From Dasyornis broadbenti (taxonomy: Eukaryota; Chordata; Aves; Passeriformes; Dasyornithidae): 64,000 bases of DNA. The notes under the pieces are model-generated. The model saw only the letters and a list, made by a program, of their open reading frames with translations, searched no databases and was not told where the DNA came from. Positions 1 through 13,462 of the stretch are shown here, piece after piece (within the stretch, counting starts at the first letter, position 1; the number at the start of each line of letters is the position of its first letter). Location of the stretch: positions 2,077,260 to 2,141,259 of the forward strand of contig VZRN01002190.1 of assembly GCA_013397935.1 (NCBI GenBank), given 5' to 3'. A program made the translations under genes and the position numbers.

Positions 1-3000
1 GGTTTATACTCCTTAGGAGTCACTAGCTTTTGAGAGAAGATGGAGACATGCTGTTCATGTTCTGACATTTGTGTAGCAGAAATGTTTCTGTAACCTTTTT
101 CTTGAAGGTATGACGCAGATTATGTTCTGCTCTGTTTGAGAAATACATTGTCCTAAAGCTTTGCTGAAAGGAAACAATACCAGCTGTGCTTAACAGCACC
201 CTCCCCAAACCAAGAATAACCTGAGCCCTGCTTCCAGCTAATGCCAAAAACCTTAGTGCATGCCTGCAATTTCTATGCAAGGGGAAGTGGCAGGCCAACT
301 TTGGTGGCAAAGCTATTGAATATTATCAGCACGAAAACAAAAATGTCATTGTGTTCAGCCACTAGACTTTCTCAAACCATTCCAAACAAGCATCGACAAG
401 AGCTCTCTGCTATGCAGCATGCAATGTGCTTCATTCCAAGTATCTGGTAACTTCCCAGAATTATTTGTGTGACAAGTGCTGTTACTAGATTTGTGTTAAA
501 TACTGAAAAGGCTTTAATTTTTTTCAAACGGCTTTCGCTAGAGAAGGAATTTCTTAGAATCATTTCAACTACGTCAGAGGTTTTTATATCTGCCTCATTA
601 TAAACAGAGACAGGAAAGATGGAATGTTTTCAGCCTAATTTTTAAAAGATGTTGATCTGACAGAGATCTAGAAAGGTTTTCTCTATCTTGGACATGTATT
701 TTCTGTCCCCAACATGAGCTCTAAGGAATGTGGAGACCTCTGGATATTGGTTCTCTTGGAAGGTATCTAGCCACAGCTCTGGGGACAACCCTAAATAAAA
801 TGATGAAGGCATTAGCAATGTGGAATTACAGGACCTAGTCTGAAATAAAATTTCTGCCAACAGATACCCAAACCCAGGGAAGCATCATGGAAGCACAGCA
901 GTCTGTTCAAATAGCAGTTATTGCTGGATCACAGGCGTGTTATTGTTTCAGTGTAATACAGGTAATAAGTGAAGCATTTATGGCTATTACTGCCTGGTGA
1001 TCCCATAAAAAAAAGAAAACAGATATGCTTGCCTTACTTCAGCTTCTCAGTTCAGCATTTCCATATTCTCCTGGGGTTACAATCCAATTATGAAACTTCA
1101 ATTATTTTCTGTAATTCATTGATTCAAGAAGAACATGAACTTTTTAGCTTCTTTATAGTAAGAAACTAATAATTAAAAGGGATAAAATTATTCACAAAGT
1201 CATAGAATTTAAGATCCGGAGGAGACCAAGGGATAGTCTACTATGATTTTCTGGTTGACTCAGATCTTTAAATTCCCCTTATTTGCTCCTGGACTAAACA
1301 TAGCAATTAATTTTGATATAAAGAATAAGTTCCAGAAAAGCACCCACTCTGCAACTGAAGATATGAAAGCAATAGCAAACTTACCACTGTTGCTAAGAGT
1401 TTGTTCTTGTAAACCACGTTCCCTGGTCAGAATTTCTAACCCACTTACAAGTCAAGTTTGTGGTCTTAATTTCTCGGTGTTTGTTCCTGGTGTAATGAAA
1501 TTAAAGATCTTACTGATTCTCTCTCTCCATTCTTCTCCCAGGTGCACTTATGCAAACACTTCTCAGATATTTTTTTTTCAAGAGTCCAAATAGATGGAGC
1601 AGTTTAAGTTTCTGATTGTAAGACAGTTTTCTCCAGCCTTCAGATAATTTCATCAAGGGCTGCAGGGATCATTTAAATGTTTTTAAAACTAATTATTTCA
1701 TGTTTATGGACATTTGTTGTTCTGTTTGTTATGTATGTTCACATGTGTCCTTAAGTGGATGAAATGTATTACTGGAACATCTGTGTTTATAAGCAGGAGA
1801 AATGATACGCAAAAGCTGCTGAGTTTCAGGAGGTGCCACATGCACTCTGTGGAGATCACGGAACACTGGTTCTGGCATTATGTCAGAAGCAGAAGCTCAT
1901 CTCTCAACCTCTGAGGTTTTGATTACCTTTAATTGTAAATCATCTGTCTGTCCATCCTCAGCTGTGACTAATAAAATCCCACAGAATGAGAAAGCTGTAG
2001 CACCCTTGAAGCTTTATTTTCTAAAGTAAGGAATTTGGATCTAAGCCATACCTAACAATTTCTTTACTCACCTTTAATGTATTTTGTCTCCTCTGCTTTA
2101 CTTAGATCAACACCAAATTTAGAATTGACAATTAAACAGAGTGTGGCTGGGAAGCTTTTATATTACAATAATTTAGCTCAAATATTTCAATATAAAGTTC
2201 ATTAAATGCCTTAGGAGCTAATGAAGTGCCTTATAACAAATAAATTCCTATCACATATATGAACATACAGCCTGTTCAAGGAGCTGAAGGATTCATATAG
2301 GACAATCTCTTGACTCAGAATAAAATTAGCTCAAGCCAATTGCTTCCAGATGGAAAGGAAAAGTGATGCCTATGGTGGAACAAAATGCAAAATGACCAAG
2401 TCATTGGTGGGGTTTAAATAAAAGCAGGACACTATACTCATGCCATGATTTTGGTCATTGCCTAACATAAGAGTTGGACTAAAGACATAACTGTTAGCGG
2501 GTCTTATAGATGTGGGAGACAGGTTGTAATGATACAACTGTTAAATGCTATCAGCACTTTCAGGAATTGCAGTTGTTCCAGCTCTGTTTTCACAGAGTGG
2601 TAAGAAAAAAAATTCTCTGTTATATCATGGGATTTACAACTGTTAGTTCTAATTAAGAGTTCTGTGTTTGTTTGTTGGTTCTTACTGAAATTAGATATAG
2701 AGAAACAAGAATTTCTCTCAATCACAATACCACATTTCTTGTCCCTTCTGTGTCCCTGCCATGGTGTTTCCATGGTCCATTGAGGACATGGGGTTGCTGT
2801 TAGTTCAGTGCTAGCACCTGAATCTCCCACTGCTTCTAGTCAAGTATAGATCTCTGGGCAGCATAGAGGCATTTTGCCATGAGGAAGAGGTGGATTACAG
2901 TGTCAGGAAGTGTAACTGCTGTTCATTGCAACTGCTTGGATGATGTTGTCTGTCAGTACAGTTCAGTGTGTAGTGAGCCAATGATGCGGAACAGATGTAA

Positions 3001-3289
3001 ACTCCTCATTCTCCCTCATTCTTTTTTCTGTTGCTCCTCATCTTCCTCTTTCTTCCCTAATGCAATCCTCCTCTATAGACAGATGTGTCTGCAGAGTAGT
3101 CAGGCTCATAATTTGCTTAGGAGGTGCTGGCTAGCGGTGCAAGGCTTTTGATGAGAAACTCATGTTAAATCTCCCTTTGGAGGCTGCCATGGAGTTTTTA
3201 CAACTCATGTACACGTGGCATTTTAATCTCTCCACAAAGACTTCTGAAAGGGATTTTTAAAGCACTGTGCCACTAGTTAGTAGCTGTCA
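1..3289. other. Non-coding stretch, no gene recognised
   Basis: All six frames are broken by frequent stops, and the longest open frame (116 codons) has no recognisable domain, signal peptide or composition bias typical of coding exons. No tRNA, rRNA, LINE or LTR signature was recognised. The base composition is AT-rich with short homopolymers. It could be intergenic or intronic sequence; the sequence alone does not decide. Ancient unrecognisable repeats cannot be excluded. Confidence 0.6.
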
Positions 3290-3620
3290 CCAGTGTGTGA
3301 GGCGTGCTCTCAGTGGAGAGTTTAGCAGCCCTCTGTTGCACCTGGAGCCGAAAGGTCGCCAAGTAAATACATCTCTATCTTTTCAAGCTGCCAAGTCACG
3401 GCAGCATTGAGTAGGACTCAGGATGTTGAGCCTGTGAGAGAGATCTCTGCATCTCAGCAGATTTACAGGCCTGGGGACCCTTTTTGGCTGGGGGGCTGTG
3501 ACAGTCTGTCTGGTGGGGATGTCGAGGAGAGTTGGACATGCTGAGGGCTCACAGGATTTAGGCTGTGCGCCAACAGTAAAGTGCTTGTCCCCTCCTAACA
3601 AGGTAGCCCTCCAGTCCTGC
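3290..3620. other. GC-richer patch of unknown origin
   Basis: This patch of about 330 bp is clearly richer in G and C than the flanks and contains several CpG dinucleotides, which are scarce elsewhere in the window. The minus strand has a 72-codon open frame with no recognised domain. It matches neither the CR1 consensus pieces recognised elsewhere nor a tRNA or rRNA. It could be an unrecognised repeat such as a solo LTR, a small regulatory element or chance composition. I assign no function. Confidence 0.3.
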
Positions 3621-6600
3621 TATCAGGAGGGCTGCAGCTGGTCTGCTTAATGGTATTTAGTAACAGTATGAGCAGTAAAGCATGTTCTCCTGTTACACAG
3701 AAATCCATTAATGCTGGCATCAGAAGTGGCGGGTAATTCAATCACACCCACAAAAATGATATTAACGTAACATGAAAGATCTGCGTGGACCAGCAAAAGA
3801 CAGGAAATTATGGAGTTCAGGCTTGAAACTTTATCCTTAACTCACCCATATTGTGTCGAGGTATTTGGAAATTTCCATAGAGCATGTGATTTTATGGGAC
3901 CTACAGTAGGGTGGATTGTCCTGTTTGTCAGTGGAGGATTTCCTTGGTTAATATCAGCCAGCATTAGTGAGAGTTATACAAAGAAATCATGACACAATGT
4001 ACAAAGCGTAGCTGGACAATGTGAGATTTAAATATGAATGCCTTGGTTTGGGCAGTTTCCCCACCCCAGCTTTTCTGAAATGCTGTATCAGGCATTTATT
4101 GTGTTGACATTTTTCAGATCGAGTTCCAGTTCAGTAGCTAAGACCCTCTTCCAGTTTCAGAACTAATTTTTAGAGGGATTTTTTTTCCTAATTAGCAGTC
4201 ACTAAATAGGTTTTCCTTTGTTTAAAATTTACCTTTTTATTTAAAGACATTGCTCCTGTTTATTTAATGTAAACTCACTGGAACTAAGCTGGATACTAAA
4301 CAAAACCCACAAAAGCCAGCTCTGTATCCATCTTCAGGCTTTCTTAATATTTTTCCTTGGTTTTGGTCCTGCTGAAACTGGTAATTTAGCTTGTGACTTC
4401 TAGTCCTCCATTGTAGCTCCCTGTAGCATCAGGGGCAAGGGTAAGTTCTTGTAAGAACCTCATGGGTCAAGGAGGAGACACAGGGAGTCAATTTAGAATC
4501 TATCCCCAAGATGTTTATAGAGAAGGCTTAAGTTGTTTTGTGAGTACAGTCATTTTGTTTTACCCATTGGCATCAAGAGTTAAGGGGAGAATTGTCTGTC
4601 ACTCCAAGGATGAGACTTTGCTGTAATCAGATGTGAGATTGCACATCTGCCAGGGATGGTGAAGCCAGCAGGTATTTGCAAAGCAGCTAAAATGGCAAAA
4701 AGTGCAGCACCCAGGTATTTTCTCTTATCTTCAGGAAAGTTTTGCAATCTGTGCTGAAATGCATTCTGCCCTTGGATGGCCTGATGCCAGTACCCAAGTA
4801 AAACCTATATGAGCCCAAGTAACATCTGATTAGGGTTTGTTCCCATGTGGGGGAGAAGGGAACTACCGCCTCTGGGAGAGAGGAAGCTTCATGATGGTTG
4901 TTACCTGGGAGAGATTAAATAAATTCAGTCTAGTGCAGTGGAAGTAAAGAGTGACAGAAACCAGCAAGAATCATTTTATCCTCGTAATAGCTCATTTGGG
5001 GATTTTGTATGGTGTTTTCTGGGGATGATGAACTCTTGGTATGGTTGAGCTCTGAGGCTGTTATGATTTTTCCCTGTGTGCTTTCTGTGTTAAGAAGCTG
5101 GGGAGGAGTGTCACCGTGTCTGTCCGTCTCTGTGGTGAACAGGATGGTCATTAATGACCATGCATAGAACAGTAGGATGGCTGTATCCTAGGGGAAATCA
5201 ATTTTCTGCAGAGAGCCAGGCTTGTAAAGAGTAGAAAATTTCTGCTGAAGGGGAGGAGGGGAAAGGGAGACAAAATTGGCAGAGCAGGGATTAAAAAATA
5301 CAAAGGCTTCAAAAGTAAGGGAAGACTCAAAAGGCTTTCTGTTCAAGGTGGCTTTTTTTTTTCCCCTGTCAAAATTGTACAGGTCTTGAACTAATCTTAC
5401 TAATCTTACAGGTGGGAGAGAATACAGCCTTTGGGAGTTCTGGGATGGGAGACATGGGGAGGTTGGGGAGAAGACTGCCTGGTGTTTAAACAAATGGTGA
5501 TTCTTTTTTCCTTTTTAAAGTGCATTTTTCTTTTAAATGGAGAACAAACATGCAGAACTGAGTTAGTAGTGAGCATTTAATTTCCAGAAGGAGCCTCTAT
5601 TGCAGATGCTTCTGGGTTTTAGAGCCAGGCAGTGAAATCCGGGACCTGGTTAAAGCCAGCTGAGGTAACTCCATGCTCTCCTGCAAAACTGGCATGACTG
5701 TGGTGTGGATGGGTCCTTGTGTTCCTCACCATGCACAGGTGCAGTTTGGAATTCAGACTAGGGCCTGATTTTTTTCTGTCGTTCTCCACTCTTAAGCTTT
5801 TGTGTCTCTTCTCTGAATCAGTTTCTCTGCGGCATTGAGTGTCTCTCTCAACTTTGGGTGGTCCCCTGGCTATGATAATTTTCCCCCACACTGTAATAGT
5901 TTGCTTTACTTTCATTTCTACAAATTTCCTTCTAATCCAACCTTGCCTTTCCCTTTGCAATGCTGGAGAAAGTTTTTTCAAGCTCTGTTATGAGAGTAAA
6001 ATGACAGCATCCTAGGGAAAAAAGCGCTGTTTCACAGGGGAGATAAGGGAACTAAGCTGTAACTGGTGTTAAATATCATTCGCAGCTTTAATAAGAGTAT
6101 ATTTGCTTAGACTTTTTAAAGTATGTTTGTATGTTTATGTATCTTAAAAATGCAAGCAGACATAAGTCTTTGCATCTGCAACAAGAGGATGATTCTTTTC
6201 TGACTCTGCTCAGTATTAAAGGCTAAACCAGAGATAAGATAATGTACCATAAACATGGAAACTTGAACAAAGAAACTGTTGTCCGCAGATTGTGGAAATC
6301 AAAACGAAACTGAAGTCCGAACATAGGAAATTGTCTTACAAAATGGAATGTTGCATGTAGAGTAACATTTAATGGCTCTCAGAAATTGCAAAACAGGGCA
6401 AATCCACAGGTTTTTCTCTTGATCCCTGTGGTCTCTGGAGCAAGCCCAAGTAAAGCAAAGGGCAAAGGCATATGGGAAATGAGTAGCTAGAGCAGACCTT
6501 TTCTTTTGCCTTGGCTTCTTATTCAAGATGTTGGTCTTTTGAGAACTTCCTTTCTTGTACAGCAGAAATGGAAAGGGTCAGAAAATCCCAAGGTCTGAGT

Positions 6601-6936
6601 AAGTGGCAGGAAAGAGTGCAAATGCTGTTGATGAATAAGATGTTTCAGAAATGCATATGGTCTGATACTGCAAGTGCTTGGTTGATGAAAGCTGACCATT
6701 GGGTACATTCAGGACTGTGCAGGATATTAATTCAGTTGTTCATAGTTTTAAATATTTGCAGAATATTTGTCTGTTTCTTGCAGAATGTATCTTTGATTCC
6801 ATGAAGAATGACTGTGACCTTTTTACGTTGGTTTTGTGCTTTCACTGCTTCTGATGGGATGTTCAAAAAGCAGTCAACTTGCTGCTATAGGTGATCATTG
6901 TAAATTTTGCGTTATTAATTTTTAAACCCAGCACCT

Positions 6937-6964
6937 TTGGCAGATTATATTTGGCAGATTATAT
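6937..6964 (+). repeat. Perfect 14-bp tandem duplication
   Basis: Two head-to-tail identical copies of TTGGCAGATTATAT occupy 6937-6950 and 6951-6964. The absence of mismatches suggests a recent slippage duplication. No function is implied. Confidence 0.85.
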
Positions 6965-9608
6965 GTACTGGAATATAATTTATCTTAATTGGATGTACTT
7001 GTTATTTATGTGTGTGATAGCCATAAGTAAGGGATGTCAGCACTGGGGTTTTGATCTATCTTTAAATCCAGCTCTTTTTATAAAGTGGGGAATAGATCAC
7101 AGGGTGGATTTGCTCCTTGCTGTATATATATTTTTTTTCCTTGGATTGTTTTCTGGGACCCAAACCATGCAGCTGTCAAGCAGTGTTTTTATCCTAGCTG
7201 AGGTTGTTCACTAATATTTGATGAAGATGTAGCCCTTGGTGTTGCCATACCTCAAAATTTTATTGCAAGGTTCACAGTATTTGTTTCTTAAACCCTTAGT
7301 TCCTTAGGCATGTGATAAGGTAGAGAACTCACCTTTCAATTTTTATAAAAATATAGTTTTTTTTTCCCTCATGGCTGTAAAGAGAAGTATGAAAATACAG
7401 CCTGAGTCTATCGCAAAAGCTGGAAATATGTAAGCAAAATAAAAGAACATCCCAAATTTATTTGTAATTTTTTAATACAAAATTAATTTCATAACCTTTT
7501 CTTGTACATTAAAGAGCAATTGACAGTGCTGTGTTTTTTGACTGGTTTCAGGAAGACATGCAGATTTATCCCAGTGAATCACAGTTCTCTCTCTCAAAGT
7601 ATGCCCAATACTCAGAATGAGGTCTCAGATTTTCCATGTGTATCTTTATATGGTTTGAGGATTGTATCTTAATTAGTTTATTTGAAGATGCCTGAAGCCA
7701 GTAATATACAAAAGTCTTTTCTTGAGGGCTCCCAAGCAACTGAAGCTAATTTGCTTCCAAATTCAGTGTTACTGGTCAGATTTCAAAATGGGCTCACTGT
7801 ATTTTTTCAGTGAGTCATTTGTTCCTGGGGAAAAAAAAAACAGCAGAAACATAAAATATTTAAATTCTTGTGCCTTTCTCTAGATCTGGCCACGGATATT
7901 TCAGAAAGGATGAGCTACAATGCATCTCTTCATTGCTTTCCATCATTGGTTCTGTGTAGCAGGACCAACCAAGTTTGCTTTTAAGGACTGAAGACACTAT
8001 GGAGATAAAGAGTTTATTTCTTTAGTGAATCCCATGGCTTGTGTCATTCCTTCCTGGTCCTTGTTGACTGTTTTTGGGTACAAACTGAACCAAAGCAGAG
8101 CACAGCAATTGCCAACGTTGGCTTTTTGTCTGCAGAGGACTCACGGCCAAGATAGCCAGCGCTCCATCAGTGTGAATTAGGGCAGCCGTTGGACCTAGCA
8201 GAAGGGTACCACATTTCTGGAAAACAAGAGTCTGTTCCAAAGTGCAGTTCTTGATAAGCTTTCCCTCTCCAAAGATATTTATCTACCTGACATAGTGAGA
8301 CTAGTATGTTCAAATATGTCCATCTGTCTCTGTATAATAAAGAGTGAAGAATTATTTCTACAATAGACAAAGACTCTAAGCTAAATATCTTTTGAAATCT
8401 GTAAATTTGTTTTTGTATCAGTTGACTCTTCATGTAATGCTGCATTCACTGGTGAGTTTTCAGTGGATTTTGAAAACATACAGAACTTACGAATCACGTA
8501 GTAATTTTTTAACCTATATTGCATGTGGGGCAGCTTCACCTATTTTGAATTTAATTGTGGACACAGCTATCGCTCAAGAGAAGATTTTGGTGAATACCTG
8601 GGAGTTGTGGTGACTTACCAGCCAGAACAGATTTGTCTTCTTAAAACTAATTACTGTGGTAGTTATAGGTGTTGCACTGAGGAAAGCAAAGCCCTGGCTG
8701 ACTGGAAACATGCACTTGTATATCCTTTGTGCATCTCTTTGCTGTGTCAAGGCTGTAGGGAGGCCTTTCCACACCAAACAAGCACATTAATTTATGAGTC
8801 TACAAACATAATTTAACCTTGAGAAACATTGCTCATCCTGGTAAAGTTCAACATGCCTGAAATTGTTCATGTGCATGAGCATTTAAAAATCTCGTGAACA
8901 AATAGCTTATCAAATCTGTTTTCACACACTCTCCTGAGCCTGTCTTTATGTTAGAGTTGTACAAATAAATGGACTAAAAAATATTTGCTTTTATAAATAT
9001 ACTTGATGGAATTAAAATTCAAAGGAACTCAAACCCAGAGGTTTTCTGTCTCAGTTCTGGGTAAGCAGGGTGAACTTTTGTCCGCATAATTGTAAAAATC
9101 TAAATCCAAGCTCTTGTTGTTTCTTCTTGAAAATTTCAGGCAGAAAAAATTATGCTTCTCTGTGCCTCTTTTGTGAAAGTTCAGCCTTTGGAAAATGAAT
9201 ACAACTGTGACATTCCAGCCCTGGAAATAAAATGATTAAAATAAATATATTGAAGAAAAAGAATTTCTGTGATGTAGTTCCTGAATTATGCATTTTGCAG
9301 TGTAAAAATCTGAAGAAACAGTTCCTCTCAAAACTGTATTGTTTCTAAAGACAATACAAGTACCTGGATTTTTCTAACTTGTAAATAATGAAGTGGGAGC
9401 TCTGTGAACTTAAGAAGTCTCACTCACACGTTTGACTCAAATGGGCTCTGTGTGAACCCTATAAAATGCTTCAGCTTTAAATTATCAGTTTGAGTTCATG
9501 GTCCCTGGTGGTAGCTGGAGTTCTTGCTTTTATCTGTAATTCCTTTTCTTTTTAATTCCTTATCTTTTTCTTGTCTATTATTAGAGAGGAATCACCTGAT
9601 TGAGGCAT

Positions 9609-9630
9609 GTATATGTATATATATATATAT
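9609..9630. repeat. AT dinucleotide microsatellite
   Basis: A short alternating TA tract with one interrupting G near its start. It lies in AT-rich non-coding sequence and is probably length-polymorphic. A second short AT run lies near 15187-15199. Confidence 0.8.
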
Positions 9631-12221
9631 TACAATATGTTGCAGTCATTGAATTCTTTTAAGAGTAAATTGTTTTAGTCAGAAATGTCAGAAAATCTTC
9701 ACAAACTGAATGCTCAGAGTTCCCTTGAATAATGAGGCTATTGTTAAATGATTGAATACTTCAGAGAGTAATATCATGATATGCTGGCATGCTGGTTCAT
9801 ACCAACTGTAATTTAACAATCAATCTCCGTAAGTAAGCAAGACTGAAGGAGAAATCAAATACAAGACAGCACAGCATGCTAGAACATACAAAGTAAATAA
9901 GTTCTACACATAGGAATGATATGTTGGGGAGAGTTATTTCCACAATATCTAAAACAATTTAATTGTTGGATAGAGGAAATTCTTCAAGTTTGAAGAACTG
10001 CTTCATTTTTTATTTCCAATGCTGATGAGCAAAGTCTTTATAGTAGAAAAGATACGGTTTGGACTTTTTATAAATCCACTCCCCTTTGAAAATTAGGGTA
10101 TGCCTGGCATTATCATTTCTGAGAGGCTACAGTAAACTACATCTCATTCTGTGAAGGGTTTCAGATTCCCAAACTGTCTTCCCAATAGGGCATCCTATCA
10201 TACAGAAAATTTAGAGGCACTGCTAAGTGTCTGCAAACAAAAGTTGCATTTTATTTTTTAAGACATCTGAATTCTTGAGTATATGGAATAATTAGTAATT
10301 GAAGATTTAATGATGGCCTAGAAAAAGAACTGAACTATACTGCATGAAATCATAGTTATTAATTTGTGCATGAATTTTGTTTTCCATACTTAATTTAGCA
10401 ACTGTAGAATATTTTGCTAATTCATTATTAACGCTAGTTATTTGTCATGGCAGAACTGTGAGGGAAAAACATAACTTTCTATCAAAGTAAAAACATAAAT
10501 GTTGTAATTCTAATATGATATACAATAATGTAATCAATTTTTAAATAGTCTTAAATAGCTTCAATATTTAAATATACAGATTTAATATGAATATAATACA
10601 TAGCACTAATTAAGAATAAACAGCATTTAGAATAGAAACTGCAGCTAATAGCCAAGTCTCTTACTTGCAACAAACTGAGGAAAAACACTGTAAAATGTCA
10701 GGCTTTTGTGGGGAGTGCCACATTAGTAAGTGCCATTTTATTCTGTCTTGGGTAATGACGGTGTGACAAATCTGTAGCCTTATTATAAACTCTGTGAACA
10801 GGATTTGAGGTTGTACCTACTGAAGGCAATGAGAAAACTACCTTGGTTTTCTACAAGTGTTGGATTAATCCACTTAATTTCATTTACATGCTGACCAAAA
10901 ATTATTTTTCTGATTTTGGCAAGGAAAGGAGCAAGGCTACAGGAAAAACTACCTTTGAGCTACTAAAGTGATATAATTCTTGAAGGTCTGAAAGTTCAAT
11001 GTCTTCCTATTTCAATAAATGTTGTGTCTGTTTAAATTTCATTTACTTTAACTTCTATTTTACCTGGTTTAATTTCCTAAGTACATAAAACAATTGCAGT
11101 GAATCTTCAAGCCTGTACACCTTCATATGGAACTATTTTTCCAGAGGTGAAGGTTCATGTATTGTATAAGTATATCAATACAGATTAGTCTGAATAGGAA
11201 GTACGACTCTCTTTCTTGGTAAATATATGCGCTGTCTTGTAAATACATTTCTAACTTGAATGAGAGACATAGCTTTCATTTTAGTGAGGGTGAAAGCAAG
11301 ACACATTCCTGGGCTTTAATAGCAGTAGATTTTCCGTTGGAAGGAAAGCTAGCATTTTAACAGCAGAGGAATTTTTTTAGGTATAGGTATTTCATTGCCT
11401 GTTTATTTATAGGATTATCTTTCTGAGGCTGTTGAAATTTTACAAGAAGGGAACTTCACTAAAACTACCAAGTTTTCCCGATTCTTCAATAAAAGAGCAC
11501 CAAAGGACCTAACACAGCCTTCCAGGGCTGTATTAGAGCCCTGTGATTTGAGATAAATGGTGCTTGCATCTTCTGAAAAGTGTGATTTCTGAATATGATC
11601 TGTAAATGCAGTGTTAAAGTAAATGGCATGATCTATAATCTGAATTAGCCTTTTAGGTTCTTTCTTCCTAACATGGAACTGTTCTTCAATAGAATGGTAA
11701 GATCTTGGATTTTATTTGTCTAAAGCAACAATAGTGTTTATAGACATGTTATATAACATAGTTATTTTGTGGATTTTGTAGCTTTTTCTCTCTGCAAGTT
11801 CTGAAAAATTTATTTTCCGTGGACGTAATGATGGTGGATAATAGGCCTATGTATGAGTGAAATCACAACACCCTCAGTAGTAAATAATCTGTACCAGAAG
11901 ATATTGAATATGCATATGTTGTTTTAGTGATTCATCAGCTTGCATTCTCTTGAAAATTCTCACTTCGTACACTACAATGTTCATTACCGTCTGCTTAAAA
12001 CTAGGCTTCTAACTGTGCTGTTAGGAACAGAAATAGAAGGTCTGAGTTTCAGAATTGCTGAGCTGGCCTTTCAGAATGTGGTAGTAATGACTCAGATCCC
12101 TCCTGAAAGTCCAGGGCTGGTTAGATGTGCAAACAAAAGATTTAAGAGGCCCCTCTCCCTTTTTTTTGTGGTGTTTCTGAAACTCTTGGATGAGCCATTA
12201 GTCTAAATTGCTTTATTAACC

Positions 12222-13190
12222 TCACAGAATATTCTGAATTGGGAGAGACTCGCTAGGATCATCAAAGTCATCCTCTGGCTGAAGAACCTTTACCTAAACC
12301 TCCCCTGACACAACTTCAGGCCAGTACTTCAGGTACTGCCACTGGTCACCACAGAGAAGAGATCAGTGTCTGCCCCTCCTCTTCCTCACAAGGAAGTTGT
12401 AGACTGCAGTGAGGTCTTTTCTCAGCCTCCTCTTCTCCAGGCTGAACAGACTACGTAACCTCAGCTGCTCCATGTATAGCCTTCACTCTAGACCCCTCAC
12501 CATCTTTGTAGCCCTCCTTTGGATACACTCTGATAGCTTTATACCTTTCTTACATAGCGGTGCCCAAAACTGCCCCTAGCACTTGAGGTGAGGCCGCCCC
12601 AGTGCAGAGCAGAACAGGACAATCACTCCCTTGCCTGGCTGGCAATGCTGTGCCTGATGCCCCCCAGGACAAGGTTGGCCCTCCTGGCTGCCAGGGCACT
12701 GCTGACTCATGTTCAACTTTCTGTCAACCAGGACTCCCAGGTCCTTTTCCGCAGTGCTGCTCTCCAGCTTCTCATTCCCCAGTCTGTCCATACATCCAGG
12801 GTTGCCCTGTCCCAAGTACAGAATCCAGCACTTTCCTTTTTAAAACGTCATACCGTTGGTGATTGCCCAGCTCTCTAATTTGTTGAGATCTCTCTGCCCT
12901 TGAGGGAGCCAACAGCTCCTCCCAGTTGTGTATTTTCTGCAAACTGAGTATCCCTTCCAGTCCTGTGTCCAAGTCATTTATGAAGATGTTGAAGAGCACA
13001 GGGCCAAGGATGGAGCCCTGTGGAATCCCACTAGTGATCATGCCCAGCCTAATGTCCTGCCATTCACTGTAACCCTTTGTGCCCGACCTCTGAGCCAGTT
13101 GCTCACCCATTGCATGATGTGTTTATCCAGCTGTGTGCTGGACATTTTGTCCAGCAGTATACTGTGAGAGACAGTGTCAAAAGCTTGTAT
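12222..13190 (-). mobile_element. CR1 LINE, 5'-truncated, with partial reverse transcriptase
   Basis: This is a non-LTR retrotransposon copy of about 970 bp read on the minus strand, with its 3' end at 12222. Minus-strand translation shows RT pieces in order from high to low coordinate: the motif A region QAFDTVSHSILL beginning near 13187, then NWLRGRAQRVTVNG, then after a frameshift SGIPQGSILGPVLFNIFIND from about 13032, and EKDLGVLVDRKLNMSQQC near 12750. The 3' tail region with the typical CR1 end-of-ORF sequence follows. Homology begins exactly at motif A, so the 5' truncation lies about there. At least two frameshifts separate the blocks, and the FADD catalytic motif C reads FAEN at 12932-12943. 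The element is therefore inactive. Family: avian CR1; subfamily not determined. Confidence 0.93.
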
Positions 13191-13447
13191 TTTTCTTAGT
13201 GAAGGAATGATTTTTGTAAACATGACAGCCAGACTGAAATAAGTAGAGAAGACAGAGCATCCAAATATTAAACTCTTACAGAAGTACGGTCTTGTCAGTT
13301 CAGTACACCATCGATTCCCTGCAAGTAGCTGCTTCTGTTTGTTCCTCAAGCCACACACTGGTCTGTGAAAATAAGAGGTACTTTGAATTGCATGTATTTT
13401 GTTGTTGTATTTTGTGTAAGAATTGTAAGAATTGTATAAGAATTTTC

Positions 13448-13462
13448 TTTTTTTTTTTTTTT
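13448..13462. repeat. Poly-T run
   Basis: A homopolymer of about 15 T follows short GTAAGAATT direct repeats. It could be the antisense tail of an old retrotransposed copy, but no parent sequence or target-site duplication was recognised beside it. Confidence 0.7.

Larger units (their letters stand above)
3621..12221. other. Long non-coding stretch, no gene recognised
   Basis: No coding region, RNA gene or interspersed repeat can be supported. Open frames reach at most about 120 codons and show no domain. The interval holds a 14-bp tandem duplication near 6937, an AT dinucleotide microsatellite near 9609, and a very AT-rich section around 10250-10650. This looks like ordinary bird intergenic or intronic DNA, with any old repeats decayed beyond recognition by eye. 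Confidence 0.6.

Noticed and set aside
12588..12878. Plus-strand open frames of 86-96 codons in a GC-rich stretch
   Set aside because: They are antisense to the CR1 reverse transcriptase remnant, which explains the open frames.
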